Positions 26,839 to 36,307 of a DNA stretch of 52,998 nt are shown here, one piece after another. The notes beneath the pieces are model-generated. The model worked only from the letters and a program-made list of their open reading frames with translations. It did no database searches and had not been told where the DNA came from. Position 1 is the first letter of the stretch. Each line of letters begins with the position of its first letter. The position numbers and the translations under genes are program-made. The DNA comes from Alphaproteobacteria bacterium Ga0077535 (lineage in GTDB: Bacteria > Pseudomonadota > Alphaproteobacteria > Caulobacterales > Aquidulcibacteraceae), in NCBI GenBank assembly GCA_001464425.1, contig LNEK01000021.1, positions 1-52,998 of the forward strand. The letters are read 5' to 3'.

Positions 26839-28109
26839 TATTGCTCTTCCTTTTGCCGCTCAATCTGCGCGCCGCACGCCGCGAGCTTGGCTTCCAGACG
26901 CTCAAACCCACGATCCAAGTGATAGACGCGATTCACGATCGTCTCGCCCTCGGCCGCGAGGCCGGCGATGACCAAGCTCACCGACGCACGCAAATCTGTC
27001 GCCATCACCGGCGCGCCGAGCAGCTTCGGCACGCCCGTCACCACAGCTTCATTGCCCTGTACGGCAATCTGCGCACCGAGGCGGGCAAGCTCCGGGGCGT
27101 GCATGAAGCGGTTCTCGAAGATGGTTTCTCGAATGCGCGATTGCCCGTCAGCGAAACACAGAAGCGCCATCGCTTGCGCCTGCAGGTCAGTCGGAAAACC
27201 CGGATAGGGTTCGGTCTCGAAGTCCACCGGCTGCACACGGCCGCCGTTGCGCTGAATACGCAAGCCCCGCGCTTCGGCATCTACCTGCACGCCAGCAGCG
27301 CGCAGCACTTTGATCAGCGCCTGCAAATGCTCGAACCGTGCGCCTTGCAGCAGTACGTTGCCGCCGGCGGCCGCCGCCGCGAGTGCGTAGGTGCCCGCCT
27401 CAATGCGATCCGCCACGACAGGGTGCTTGGCGCCATGCAGCGAGGTCACCCCTGTAATGTTGATCTCGCTGGTGCCGGCGCCTTCCACCTTTGCGCCCAT
27501 CGCGTTCAGGCAATCGGCAAGGTCGGCAATCTCAGGCTCACGCGCGGCATTCTTCAGAACGGTGTCGCCCTTGGCCAGGACCGCCGCGAGCATCGTGTGC
27601 TCTGTCGCGCCCACGGAGACGAATGGAAACTCGATCTCTGCTCCCTTCAACCCACGCAGCGCCGCCGCCTTCACGTAACCCTGCTCGATGACGATATCGG
27701 CGCCCATCGCCTCAAACGCCTTCAAGTGCAGATCGACCGGGCGCGCGCCAATCGCGCACCCCCCCGGCAACGACACGGTCGCGTGGCCAACGCGCGCCAG
27801 GAGCGGCCCCAGTACGTTGAACGAAGCGCGCATCTTCCGGACTTGGTCGTACGGCGCGATGGTCGAGGCGATCTCGGCCGCGTGCATACGCAGCGTCCGC
27901 GTCTCCTTGATCCAGGTAATTTCGACACCCAGAGACGCGAGCAACTGGGTCATGAACCGGGTGTCGGCCAGATCCGGCATGTTCTCCAGGATCACCGGCT
28001 CGGCCGAGAGCAACCCCGCCGCCTGCAGCTTAAGCGCCGAATTCTTGGCCCCGTAAATCGGGATAGTTCCGTTCAGCGGCGCGCCGCCCGTGATGGCGAT
28101 ACGGTCCAT
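26838..28109 (-). CDS. murA: UDP-N-acetylglucosamine 1-carboxyvinyltransferase MurA
   Basis: First committed enzyme of peptidoglycan synthesis; it transfers enolpyruvate from PEP to UDP-GlcNAc. 423 residues. The substrate-binding K22-N23 (GAKNSALK) is present, and the catalytic-loop cysteine is C118 in [16 protein letters not shown], so fosfomycin sensitivity is expected at this site. Other family motifs are [25 protein letters not shown] and [15 protein letters not shown]. It is the first gene of a minus-strand series running to the lipoprotein at 22160. Confidence 0.98.
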   Translation of the reverse strand: MDRIAITGGAPLNGTIPIYGAKNSALKLQAAGLLSAEPVILENMPDLADTRFMTQLLASLGVEITWIKETRTLRMHAAEIASTIAPYDQVRKMRASFNVLGPLLARVGHATVSLPGGCAIGARPVDLHLKAFEAMGADIVIEQGYVKAAALRGLKGAEIEFPFVSVGATEHTMLAAVLAKGDTVLKNAAREPEIADLADCLNAMGAKVEGAGTSEINITGVTSLHGAKHPVVADRIEAGTYALAAAAAGGNVLLQGARFEHLQALIKVLRAAGVQVDAEARGLRIQRNGGRVQPVDFETEPYPGFPTDLQAQAMALLCFADGQSRIRETIFENRFMHAPELARLGAQIAVQGNEAVVTGVPKLLGAPVMATDLRASVSLVIAGLAAEGETIVNRVYHLDRGFERLEAKLAACGAQIERQKEEQ

Positions 28110-28210
28110 TTAAGTCTTTCGTCAGTTTGTCGGCTGTTTCGGTTTATGGGGTTCGTCGGGGGCCTAAGCAAGGCGCGCCCCGGGGCGCCTGCCGCCCAGA
28201 CATGGCGGAC

Positions 28211-28327
28211 CTATTTCTTGGGTTTTTCCGCCTTCGGCGCCGCCTTCCGCCGCCCAATATTGCGCTTCAGCGCCGCGGCGAGGCGGGCCTCCCGTGCATT
28301 GGGCTTTTGCGGCGGCTTTGAACTCAT
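28211..28327 (-). CDS. Small basic protein upstream of murA
   Basis: A 38-residue frame on the minus strand reading MSSKPPQKPNAREARLAAAL, then KRNIGRRKAAPKAEKPKK. The pattern RLAAALKxNxxRRK matches a short basic protein often found near murA in Alphaproteobacteria, which has no assigned function. It lies 101 bases upstream of murA in the same direction. Nearly half of the residues are Lys, Arg or Ala, so a nucleic-acid or ribosome association is possible but unproven. The upstream ribosome site is weak. Confidence 0.7.
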   Translation of the reverse strand: MSSKPPQKPNAREARLAAALKRNIGRRKAAPKAEKPKK

Positions 28328-28381
28328 CTCTCGAATCGACCCGTGCCCTGGCCTTGGCTAAGCTTGTTGCCGGGGGACTTT

Positions 28382-29494
28382 ATGACGGTCGAGACGGCGG
28401 AAGCGCAATCCTTCAAGCACGAGGGCAGGTTCCTCAATGTGCTGGGCTTGGCGCTCAAGAACGCCGGGCTCTCGCTGCTGACCCTGACGCTCTACCGGTT
28501 CTGGGCCCGCACCGCCATGCGCCGGCGGCTCTGGTCGCGCACCTCGCTCATGGGTGATCCGCTGGAATACACGGGGACTGCGGGCGAGCTTCTCCGCGGC
28601 TTTCTCATCTCGCTGCCGACCTTCTTCCTTCCGGCCATCTTCGTTCTTTATATCGCACCTTTGGTGTTCGACCCCGCGACCGCGTTCTGGCTGGTAGCCG
28701 GCTTCTACGTGATCGGCGTGCCTTTGGTCGCCGCCGCGCGCTATCTGATGCGCCGCTACCAACTCAGCCGCACCCGCTGGCGCGGCATCCGCCTTTGGCT
28801 TGCCGGCACAGCGAGCGCTTTCGCATGGGCTTCATTCGGCTGGACAATCCTGCAGACGCTTTCGCTTGGCTGGTACTCACCAGTGGCGCGCATGAACCGC
28901 GCCAAGATGATGTGGGAGCACACACGCTTCGGCGACCAGCCGTTTGAGTTCATCGATGATGGGGAGCCGCCGGCGAAGGGCCTCTGGTGGCCGTTCGCGC
29001 TCGGCTGGTTTGCGTTTCCGATTTCCTACATCGCCACGCTCTTTATCGTCTTCGCTATCGGCGCAGCAATTGTCGGCACGGGCGCGATCACTGGTGAACA
29101 AATGAGCGCCAACCCGATGCTGGCTGTCGGTATCGCAGCGGCGGTTTTGATCAGCATGCTGGTGCTCATTCTGTTTTGCTGGGCCCCTTACAACGCCGCA
29201 GCGATGAACCGTATCGCCGCACTGATAAGCATCGACGGCGCGCGCTTCAAGCTCCGCGCAAAGACCTTCTCGCTCTTCGCTGTGTCGCTCGCCGGCTGGA
29301 TGATCACCATCTTCTCGCTGGGCCTCCTCGCGCCGATGGCGGGTTTTCTGCAGGTCCGCTACGTGTTCCACCGGCTTGAGATCATCGGCCATCCGAAATT
29401 CGCCGAGATCGGCCAGGCCATCGTCCCCGAAGGCAAGGCCGGTGAGAGTCTTGGCGACGCCTTCGACCTCGACATGGGCGTAGGGGTTATCTGA
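28382..29494 (+). CDS. DUF898 (YjgN-type) membrane protein
   Basis: 370-residue multi-helix inner-membrane protein of the DUF898/YjgN family, function unknown. The ATG at 28382 has GGGGGA seven bases upstream. Family features are FKHEGRFLNVLGLALKNAGL, LTLTLYRFWARTAMRRRLW, a tandem arrangement of membrane helices with YLMRRYQLSRTRWRGIR between them, and the second-half FKLRAKTFSLFAVSLAG. It overlaps the following M48 peptidase gene by TGATG. DUF898 and M48 genes are frequently paired in Proteobacteria. Confidence 0.92.
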   Translation: MTVETAEAQSFKHEGRFLNVLGLALKNAGLSLLTLTLYRFWARTAMRRRLWSRTSLMGDPLEYTGTAGELLRGFLISLPTFFLPAIFVLYIAPLVFDPATAFWLVAGFYVIGVPLVAAARYLMRRYQLSRTRWRGIRLWLAGTASAFAWASFGWTILQTLSLGWYSPVARMNRAKMMWEHTRFGDQPFEFIDDGEPPAKGLWWPFALGWFAFPISYIATLFIVFAIGAAIVGTGAITGEQMSANPMLAVGIAAAVLISMLVLILFCWAPYNAAAMNRIAALISIDGARFKLRAKTFSLFAVSLAGWMITIFSLGLLAPMAGFLQVRYVFHRLEIIGHPKFAEIGQAIVPEGKAGESLGDAFDLDMGVGVI

Positions 29495-30696
29495 TGCAGA
29501 CCCGCTACGCCGACGGCCGCGCCGCGATTACGCATGTGACGACGCTCGACGTCGGCACGGACACAATCGCGTTCCGCATCGGCGAAACAGAGCACGTTTG
29601 GCCCTACGCCGAGTTGCGCCGCGCAGACGATGGCTCCGGGCGCGTGATCCTCAAACGCCATCCGGACACCGGGGAACGACTTTACCTCGATGAGACGGAT
29701 AGCGCGCGCCTAATCGTCGCCGCTCCCGGGCTGAACGCCAAACGCGCCTTCGGTATCGAAGGGCCTGGCACAATCGCCGCGATCACCGGCGCTGCCTGGT
29801 CGCTTGCTGCGGTGTTCCTGCTCGCAGTGCCATTGGGCGCCGGGCCGATCGCCGATCACGTGCCGCCACGCTACCGCGCTCAGATCGCCGACATCTCCTG
29901 GTCTCAGATCAACGCTTTTACCGAGTATTGCGACGATAGCGACGAGGCGGCGCGTATCCTGAACGACGTCGCCTACCGGATCATGCAAGAATCCGACGTG
30001 CCGATGCGTGACGATGTTTGGATCACCATCGTCGATGCGCCGTTTCCGAACGCCTTCGCGCTGCCGGATCATTCCATCGTCGTCACCGACGATCTGATCG
30101 CACTTGCCGAGCACCCCGACGAACTTGTTGGCGTCATCGCGCACGAGATCGCGCACATTGAACACAACCACATCATGAAGAACATCATCCGCTCCGTCGG
30201 CGCGGGCATCTTCTTCGACGTTGTATTCGGCGGCGCGGGTGCGGGCCAAATGGTCGCCATCGCCTCGGTCAATCTCGCGAGCCTCCGCTACAGCCGCGGC
30301 GACGAAACCGACGCCGATCTCCGCGGCCTCGACTATCTGGACGCAGCTGGTATCGACACGGCCGGCCTCGCGCGCCTCTTCGACCGCTTTGCAGAACAAG
30401 AGCGCCCGCCCACGGAAAGCGAAGAAGAGGCCGATGGCGAACGTAGCGGGGGTTTCCCGACCATGCTCTCAAGCCACCCGGCCACAGCCGAACGCGCTGC
30501 CGCCGCGCGCGCCCGCTCCCGCGAAGGCCTAAATCCGTCCATGACAGACGCCGAATGGCAGATCGTGCGCGCTGCGTGCGGCGGTGTCGTCCTGCCGCAA
30601 AGCGAACCGGCGCCAACTGCGCCGCCGAACGCGCCCCCAACAAACCAACCGCCGGTCGCTACCCCATTGCCGGCGCCGGGCACGAAGCCGGACTGA
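29494..30696 (+). CDS. M48-family zinc metallopeptidase
   Basis: Zinc peptidase, 400 residues. An N-terminal cytoplasmic domain of ~90 residues is followed by one membrane helix (about 93-115) and the peptidase domain facing the periplasm. The zinc motif is H217-EIA-H221, with the third ligand in RGDETDADLRGLDYL. Residues NAFALPDHSIVVTDDLI match the family. The last 45 residues are Pro/Ala-rich. It is coupled to the DUF898 gene, which may form a membrane partner. A role in envelope protein quality control, as for the related BepA, is plausible but not shown. The tRNA gene beyond it is on the opposite strand. Confidence 0.92.
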   Translation: MQTRYADGRAAITHVTTLDVGTDTIAFRIGETEHVWPYAELRRADDGSGRVILKRHPDTGERLYLDETDSARLIVAAPGLNAKRAFGIEGPGTIAAITGAAWSLAAVFLLAVPLGAGPIADHVPPRYRAQIADISWSQINAFTEYCDDSDEAARILNDVAYRIMQESDVPMRDDVWITIVDAPFPNAFALPDHSIVVTDDLIALAEHPDELVGVIAHEIAHIEHNHIMKNIIRSVGAGIFFDVVFGGAGAGQMVAIASVNLASLRYSRGDETDADLRGLDYLDAAGIDTAGLARLFDRFAEQERPPTESEEEADGERSGGFPTMLSSHPATAERAAAARARSREGLNPSMTDAEWQIVRAACGGVVLPQSEPAPTAPPNAPPTNQPPVATPLPAPGTKPD

Positions 30697-30735
30697 GATT
30701 GTCGGAACTAGAGTGGCCTGACGGAGCGCAAAAGC

Positions 30736-30810
30736 TGGTGCCACGGGAGAGGATTGAACTCTCGACCTCACCCTTACCAAGGGTGCGCTCTACCACTGAG
30801 CTACCGCGGC
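30736..30810 (-). tRNA. tRNA-Thr(GGT)
   Basis: On the minus strand a 75-base cloverleaf begins GCCGCGG at 30810. The acceptor stem pairs GCCGCGG with CCGTGGC. The D arm holds AGCTCAGTGGTAGAGC, the anticodon stem CACCC/GGGTG carries the loop TTGGTAA (anticodon GGT, threonine ACC/ACT codons), and the T arm has GAGAGTTCAATCCTCTC. The CCA end is encoded. Confidence 0.97.
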
Positions 30811-30825
30811 CATCGCTGAAGAACG

Positions 30826-30861
30826 GGGCTTCTAGCCCGCGTCGGCGGGAGAGGGAAGCCC
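30826..30861 (-). terminator. Nested hairpin between the FlaEY-like gene and tRNA-Thr
   Basis: GGGCTTC/GAAGCCC forms an outer 7-bp stem around an inner CCCGC/GCGGG stem with a GTCG loop. On the minus strand it is followed by CGTTCTTC. It lies 20 bases after the FlaEY-like stop, so it may end that transcript, or be a processing signal in the tRNA leader. Confidence 0.5.
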
Positions 30862-30880
30862 GTCAGGACGCCGCGCCCTA

Positions 30881-33800
30881 TCAGCCCCCAAGGCGGGCAA
30901 GGGCGGCCTGATAATTGGCCAGCCGGTCGGCGTAATACTCCGGCGCAACCCCGGCATTCTGGCGCCGCTCCTGGAGCCTTTTTTCCTCATCCGTCAATTC
31001 CTTGGCGTTCGGATTGAGGAGCGCCTCGTAGGCTTGGCGGACGATCGAAATGGCCGCCGAGATCTCCGCTTTGGCGCTGGCGATATTGGCCTTGCTGTCG
31101 AGCCGAAGGTCGGCCGCGATGATCCCGAGGCCATAGGTCTTCAGCGCCCCGCGCGCTTGGGTATTGGAGGCGATGACGCCCTGACTGAGACCAAGCCCGC
31201 CAAGCGCATCGCGTCCCTCGCGCCCTGCTTCGATGCGGACCGCCTTCCCGTCCAGCGGCGTGATCTTCAAACGCTCGAGGCCGTTCTCCTTCACGATCTC
31301 CGCCCGGCCAGCGCCGGCGATGGCCCGGTTGATCTGGCTGGTGAGCGAGGCGAGCGTATCCTTCTCGCCGATACGGATGGTGGTCAGGCGTCGGCCATCT
31401 ATGCCGATCTTCAACTCATCGCCGACGCGCAGCGCACTGCGATTGACGAGTGCGCTGTTGTCGACCGCCGCAATTGTCCCGCGAGGCAGACCCAACACAT
31501 CCAGCGCCGAGGCGCCCGTTTGATCGACGGCAAGGCCCGTCAAATTAATGGCGCCGCCAAGTGAGCTAAACGTGCGTGTCCAATCGGCAGCGCCGTCATC
31601 GCCGAGCCGCGTGAGGAAGCTCTGCTTGGCCCCATGCGTCCCTTGCCCAGCAAGCACACCGGCAGTGACCCCGGCAGCGTAGATTTCACCATTGACGATC
31701 GCGAGACTGCGAACCGCGTCTTCGTTGGCCGAGCCAATATAGCTGGTGCGATCCAACGCTGTCGAAACCAGGTTCGAGTCGAGCCGCGCGACGAAACCTT
31801 CTTGACCCGCCACCGCGCCCATAGCCGAAGCGCCAACGCTCACCCGATCGGCGCCAACCTCGCCGCCCACATAGAGCGATGCGCCGTCGGCCACGATCGC
31901 GTTGATCGCGCCTTTGTAGAAATATCCAATGTCACGAGTAGCGCCGGCGCTAAAGCCCGCGCTGGCAGAATATGTGAAACTCCGCAGCACGCCGCGATTA
32001 TTCTCAACGCCGCCGGTGACAATTTCCACACCGCCCGCGCCGTTATCGCGCACCATCAGCGCGCTTGCCGTGTCCGTACCGCCGCCGCCAAACTGCCGCG
32101 TGAACAATTCGCCGCCAGTGGCTGAGAAGCCACGGACGTAACCATCCGCGCCGCCGAGGCCGACTTGCCCCGCCAGGGCGGACTCTGTTTGCCCCGCCAC
32201 GATCACGCTACCGTCAGGCGCAAACGCGATAGCGTTGACCTGATCGGCGCCCGTCGCCCCGCGCCGCGCCGTCCACAATTCTTTGCCGCTTGCATCGAAC
32301 AGCGTGACGAAACTGTCCGCGCCGCCCCGGGCGGTCGTCCCGGCCAACGCGCCCTCCATCGCGCCCGCCACCGCAACCTTGCCGTCAGCAGAAACCGCGA
32401 GCGCAAATCCGCTAGCCGATTGCGACGCGCCAAGCATTTCGCTGAACAGGAGTTTGCCAGCGGAGTCGTATTTTAGCAGCGACACATCGCGCGCGCCTTT
32501 AATCGCGCTCGACGCGCTATCGCCGCCAAGATCAGCAAGCACGTAGACCGAACCGTCGGCGCCGGTGGCGACCGAACGCGCAGTCGCCACCTGCAAGCCG
32601 CCGCCAACGCTGACATCGAAGGCGCGGCCGGCAAACCAGGCCGATGCGTTGGCGCTCGGCGCGGTAAATTCAGAATTCGCGGGGACGGTGAGCGTCACAG
32701 CCGCACCGCGCGCCGCGCGCTCGGCCACGCTCAGCGCACCAACCGGGTCATCCGCGCGGCTCACTGCGTCGATCGGATCGAGCGTCAGGCCATGAGTCTC
32801 CGCGCCAAGTTCAATTGCGCTCACACCGCTCACCGTGTGCGAGGCGCCAGCTACGACCCGCAGCCCAGCGCCGCCGCCCGAAAGGGCCGTCGCGACGAGG
32901 CCGAGATCATAGCCCTCCGCGGCCAAAGCCTCATTCAGCCGAAGAGCTGCACTTTCCAGAGTGCGCGCATCGCCAGGCTGAAGCTGCGCTGACACAGTGC
33001 GCTCACCCCAGACCGTCTTGAACGTGATCGACACAGCATCGTCGCTCAGGAGCGCGGCCACATCGTCGGCCACACCGGTTGCCGCCTCAGCGCCTGTGAA
33101 GCTTCGCGACGCAGCAAATGCGCCACCTAAACCGAATGACGGCGCATCCCCGCTAAGCGCAACGGTATCGCCATTGACGCTGATCGATTGAATGCGCTGG
33201 CCGGCGCCTTCCGCCACAGACCACTGCGTCAAATCATTGCTATCGGCGGCAACGTAAACGCCCGCGGCGTTCAAGGCAGCGTCCAGGCGATCCTGAAACA
33301 AGGCATTCCATTCGCCCGGCCCCACATCAGGGTTCGCCGCACGCTCCAGCGCGCTCACGGATACACTTATAGTCTTGTTGCCCGTCGCCGTCGTCACCAC
33401 CATCTCAACGTCGAGCGCGCCTGTGTGCGTAAGCAATGGCGACGTGGACGCGCTAAAGGAGCGCACGGCATCGCCGAATGGTTGACCAGCGCTGGCCTGC
33501 GGCAGACCGCCGGACGCCCATGCGCCAGGCGCCAAGAGCACGCCGTCATGAAGCGTCTCGTTGACCATAGCGGTGACGCCAATGACGTCGTGAAGCGCGT
33601 CAACGCGCACACGCAATGCACCGCCGTCGTTTACCAGGGAGGCGGCGGCGGCGATGCCTTTCTCATGCAGTTTTTCGTTGAGCTGCTCTGCTAGCTCCAC
33701 CGCATCGATGCCATCCTCGCCACCGTCAATGGTGATGCCCTGCGTGGTGGTGGTCGTGGTGAAAGAGAATGTCTGTTTGCCGACATAAAGATCACTCGGC

Positions 33801-35311
33801 GCCGCCACGGCGCCCGTCTCGAACCGGCGGGCAAACACACCGTCGCGCAGTCCGCCAGCCATGCCAGGCTGAGCAATTGTCTCCAGCCCCACATTGTTTT
33901 TGCCGAGGCTAAGACTCGAAACGCGGATCTGATCGCCGCTCAGCAGAGAAAATCCGATCTGCTCGCCGTCCTGCCACACTTCGACGCCCGCCTGCAGGCC
34001 TTGCTCGTGCATCAATTGCGTCAAGCGCTCGGCGAGATCGTCCGCAATCGCGCGATCTTCGCTCTCGCCAGCCCGTGTGCGCCAGGCCTCCAGATCATCG
34101 CTGCGCCATGCCGTCGTCACCGTGAACACACGGCCGTCCGGCGTCTCGAGCTTGAGCACCGCTTCGCCCGCAGCACGCAAAGCATCTTCCAGCTTGCCCG
34201 TGCCATCGGACATCAGCGTTCCAGTGCGCTGCTCCCAGGCGCCTGCAGGCGCTGCCGTGTAAGGCGCACCGGCGCCAAGCCAACCAGTCGAGACGTAAGC
34301 GCCCGTCGGATCCGTCGTCGCGCCGGGGCGATCGAGCCATTGCGGCTGGCCGCCAGCGCCGCCAACATCTTCCAGCTTAATCAGACGCGCGCCGTTGGTA
34401 GTGGTGCCTAGCGCGTAAAATGCCGGCGCTGTTGAAGTCGCAGCGAAGGACACCGTCTCGCCCGCGCGGACATCAACTTTGAGCGCAAATTGCTTCGGGC
34501 CCGTATAGCGCGATGTGACCGCACGGCCGGCAATGGTCGTGGTGGTTTCTTTGGGCGTAATGTCGGATGCTTCTAACCGTGTCGCCGCGCCTGCAGCCGC
34601 CAGCCTGCCGTTGATAAAGCTGAGCACATTGCTGAACGATCGCGTCACAGAACCCATCTGCGATAGATCGATCGCAACATTACGAACCGTGCCGCCGGAA
34701 GACGTGGCGGTGATCGTAAACTGTGCGTTTGCATCGAGGCCGGCGAGCTTGTCGTAAAGACCGCCGCGGTGAATGTAACCGGTGAGGTAGTCTTCCGACT
34801 TTGTGGCCATCGCGAGTGTCGACTGTGCGCTGTCGACACGATCGCCCTGCGCCAAGCGAATGTCCTCAAACTGCTGACTGGAGAAGAATCCTTCGAGTTC
34901 CTTCAGGCCGCGCGAGAATTGCGCCAAGGTCTGCGTTTTCTCGATCGCTGAGAGCTTTTCATTCTCTGCATTGCCTGCGAGCGCTTGCAGCGTGGTCAGA
35001 CCGGAGTACAGCGCGAACAAGCGTTTGTAATCGCCCGTCGCGCCCAGGTCGCTGTAGAGTTTCGCATCGGTGTCGAAGAACGATTTGCTATCGAACGCGC
35101 GCTTAATCAGCGCCTCAGCGCTCGGCGAAAAGCCGGGCGTCCAGACCGGCGCATAGGGCGCATTCGGATCTTGCTGCGCGGCGGTCGTGTCAACGCCGAT
35201 CCCAGCCTTCGCTCTCGCCCAACTCGTCAACAAATTCGCGTCCACGCCCACCGTCGTCGACGATGACGTCCCGCCCAACAGGGCGCTGGCGATGTTGATA
35301 TTGCTGACCAA
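30881..35311 (-). CDS. Giant FlaEY-like protein with beta-propeller and flagellin-type modules
   Basis: About 1476 residues. The TTG at 35311 has GGAG eight bases upstream and gives the start VSNINIASALLGG; another TTG at 35335 lies inside a palindrome. Three parts are visible. The first ~900 residues are beta-rich, Thr/Ser/Ala/Gly-rich repeats resembling flagellin/hook IN modules (for example AVELAEQLNEKLHEKGIAAA). Residues ~900-1265 are SBBP-type propeller blades (SFVTLFDASGKELWTARRGA, IVAGQTESALAGQ). Then comes a FliD-like IN module (TLASLTSQINRAIAGAGRAE) and a helical end. Cysteines are absent in the parts I checked and no signal peptide is evident. The layout recalls Caulobacter FlaEY, a flagellar regulatory protein, but no other flagellar genes are here. 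The name is an inference from memory. Confidence 0.6.
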   Translation of the reverse strand: MVSNINIASALLGGTSSSTTVGVDANLLTSWARAKAGIGVDTTAAQQDPNAPYAPVWTPGFSPSAEALIKRAFDSKSFFDTDAKLYSDLGATGDYKRLFALYSGLTTLQALAGNAENEKLSAIEKTQTLAQFSRGLKELEGFFSSQQFEDIRLAQGDRVDSAQSTLAMATKSEDYLTGYIHRGGLYDKLAGLDANAQFTITATSSGGTVRNVAIDLSQMGSVTRSFSNVLSFINGRLAAAGAATRLEASDITPKETTTTIAGRAVTSRYTGPKQFALKVDVRAGETVSFAATSTAPAFYALGTTTNGARLIKLEDVGGAGGQPQWLDRPGATTDPTGAYVSTGWLGAGAPYTAAPAGAWEQRTGTLMSDGTGKLEDALRAAGEAVLKLETPDGRVFTVTTAWRSDDLEAWRTRAGESEDRAIADDLAERLTQLMHEQGLQAGVEVWQDGEQIGFSLLSGDQIRVSSLSLGKNNVGLETIAQPGMAGGLRDGVFARRFETGAVAAPSDLYVGKQTFSFTTTTTTQGITIDGGEDGIDAVELAEQLNEKLHEKGIAAAASLVNDGGALRVRVDALHDVIGVTAMVNETLHDGVLLAPGAWASGGLPQASAGQPFGDAVRSFSASTSPLLTHTGALDVEMVVTTATGNKTISVSVSALERAANPDVGPGEWNALFQDRLDAALNAAGVYVAADSNDLTQWSVAEGAGQRIQSISVNGDTVALSGDAPSFGLGGAFAASRSFTGAEAATGVADDVAALLSDDAVSITFKTVWGERTVSAQLQPGDARTLESAALRLNEALAAEGYDLGLVATALSGGGAGLRVVAGASHTVSGVSAIELGAETHGLTLDPIDAVSRADDPVGALSVAERAARGAAVTLTVPANSEFTAPSANASAWFAGRAFDVSVGGGLQVATARSVATGADGSVYVLADLGGDSASSAIKGARDVSLLKYDSAGKLLFSEMLGASQSASGFALAVSADGKVAVAGAMEGALAGTTARGGADSFVTLFDASGKELWTARRGATGADQVNAIAFAPDGSVIVAGQTESALAGQVGLGGADGYVRGFSATGGELFTRQFGGGGTDTASALMVRDNGAGGVEIVTGGVENNRGVLRSFTYSASAGFSAGATRDIGYFYKGAINAIVADGASLYVGGEVGADRVSVGASAMGAVAGQEGFVARLDSNLVSTALDRTSYIGSANEDAVRSLAIVNGEIYAAGVTAGVLAGQGTHGAKQSFLTRLGDDGAADWTRTFSSLGGAINLTGLAVDQTGASALDVLGLPRGTIAAVDNSALVNRSALRVGDELKIGIDGRRLTTIRIGEKDTLASLTSQINRAIAGAGRAEIVKENGLERLKITPLDGKAVRIEAGREGRDALGGLGLSQGVIASNTQARGALKTYGLGIIAADLRLDSKANIASAKAEISAAISIVRQAYEALLNPNAKELTDEEKRLQERRQNAGVAPEYYADRLANYQAALARLGG

Positions 35312-35329
35312 AAAACCCGCTCCAAGCGC

Positions 35330-35343
35330 CTGCAAGCTTGCAG
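35330..35343. promoter_or_regulatory. 14-bp palindrome at the FlaEY-like gene start
   Basis: CTGCAAGCTTGCAG is a perfect palindrome located 19 bases upstream of the chosen start and 35 bases downstream of the TauE stop. It is a possible operator or a small processing hairpin. It overlaps the alternative TTG start, which makes that start less likely. Confidence 0.35.
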
Positions 35344-35377
35344 CAAGACTCGTAAACGGCGGGTTCGCTGAAAAGTG

Positions 35378-36235
35378 TTAACGCAGCCCAGTCATATGGG
35401 CGACGTCGCTGACCATTTGATACTCCAGCAGGCGCGGCCACAGGGTGATGCCCTGCACGATGGACAGGCCCATCACCAGCACCGCCGCAGCGCCTAGCAG
35501 GAGCCGCGCCGGCGCCACCTTGGTTACATAACCAGCCAGCGGCGCGGCAGCGACGCCGCCGAGAATCAGGCCGCCGAGCGCGGCGCCACCCGACGCCAAA
35601 CCACCTTCGAGTTCGAACCGGCCTGCGAGCAAGGCCCACAGGAAAGCGATTGAGATCGCAACCGTGACAACAAATTCAGCAGAGTTAACGCTGCCGATAA
35701 CATAGCGCGGCGCATGTCCTCGCCCGAGCAAGGTCGAGGTCACCACAGGGCCCCAGCCCCCGCCGCCGCTCGCGTCAAGAAAGCCGCCAACGATGCCAAG
35801 TGGAATGACGTGCTTCAAATGCGGCGGCTCTTCGCGCGGCGCGCGTAGGGCGCGAAACAGCATGAACACGCCCAGCACGCCCAAATAAGCGATCACGACG
35901 GCCTTAATGAAAGTCGGATCGAGGCCCGTCAGCACATAGGCGCCCAGCACACCACCGATCACGCCAGCAGGCGCCAAGCGGAAGAACAATTTCCAATCGA
36001 CATTGCGATGCGCCAAGTGCGAGGCGCCAGACGCGCCGGTCGTAAAGCATTCCGCCGCATGGATCGTCGCTGACGCCTGCGCCGGCGGCACGCCCAAGAA
36101 CAACAATACGCTGCTAGAAATGACGCCATAGGCCATACCCACCGCGCCATCGATCAATTGCGCGAAGAAGCCGACGACCAAGAAAAGGCCGAACGTAGCG
36201 AAAATCCCGGGCCAAAGGTCGGTTGAAGCGTCCAT
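35378..36235 (-). CDS. TauE/SafE-family sulfite/anion exporter
   Basis: Inner-membrane transporter of 285 residues with about eight helices in two repeats. The ATG at 36235 follows GAGGGCGA; the longer frame would add a polar stretch. Family motifs are GFFAQLIDGAVGMAYGVISS, the first repeat's ATIHAAECFTTGASGASH, and the second repeat's GGFLDASGGGGWGPVVTSTLLGRG, quoted in parts. TauE members export sulfite or organosulfonates, or import other anions; the substrate cannot be told. The FlaEY-like gene follows 66 bases downstream on the same strand. Confidence 0.92.
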   Translation of the reverse strand: MDASTDLWPGIFATFGLFLVVGFFAQLIDGAVGMAYGVISSSVLLFLGVPPAQASATIHAAECFTTGASGASHLAHRNVDWKLFFRLAPAGVIGGVLGAYVLTGLDPTFIKAVVIAYLGVLGVFMLFRALRAPREEPPHLKHVIPLGIVGGFLDASGGGGWGPVVTSTLLGRGHAPRYVIGSVNSAEFVVTVAISIAFLWALLAGRFELEGGLASGGAALGGLILGGVAAAPLAGYVTKVAPARLLLGAAAVLVMGLSIVQGITLWPRLLEYQMVSDVAHMTGLR

Positions 36236-36307
36236 TCGCCCTCTTACGCGCGCTCCCGGCGGCGCATACCCGTCACACGCCAATGCGGCTGCAGCACGGC
36301 AGGTTCC

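Noticed and set aside
26841-28361. 506-codon open frame on the plus strand
   Set aside because: It is antisense to murA and the small upstream gene; composition is Arg/His-rich and no family features appear. It results from GC-rich codon usage.
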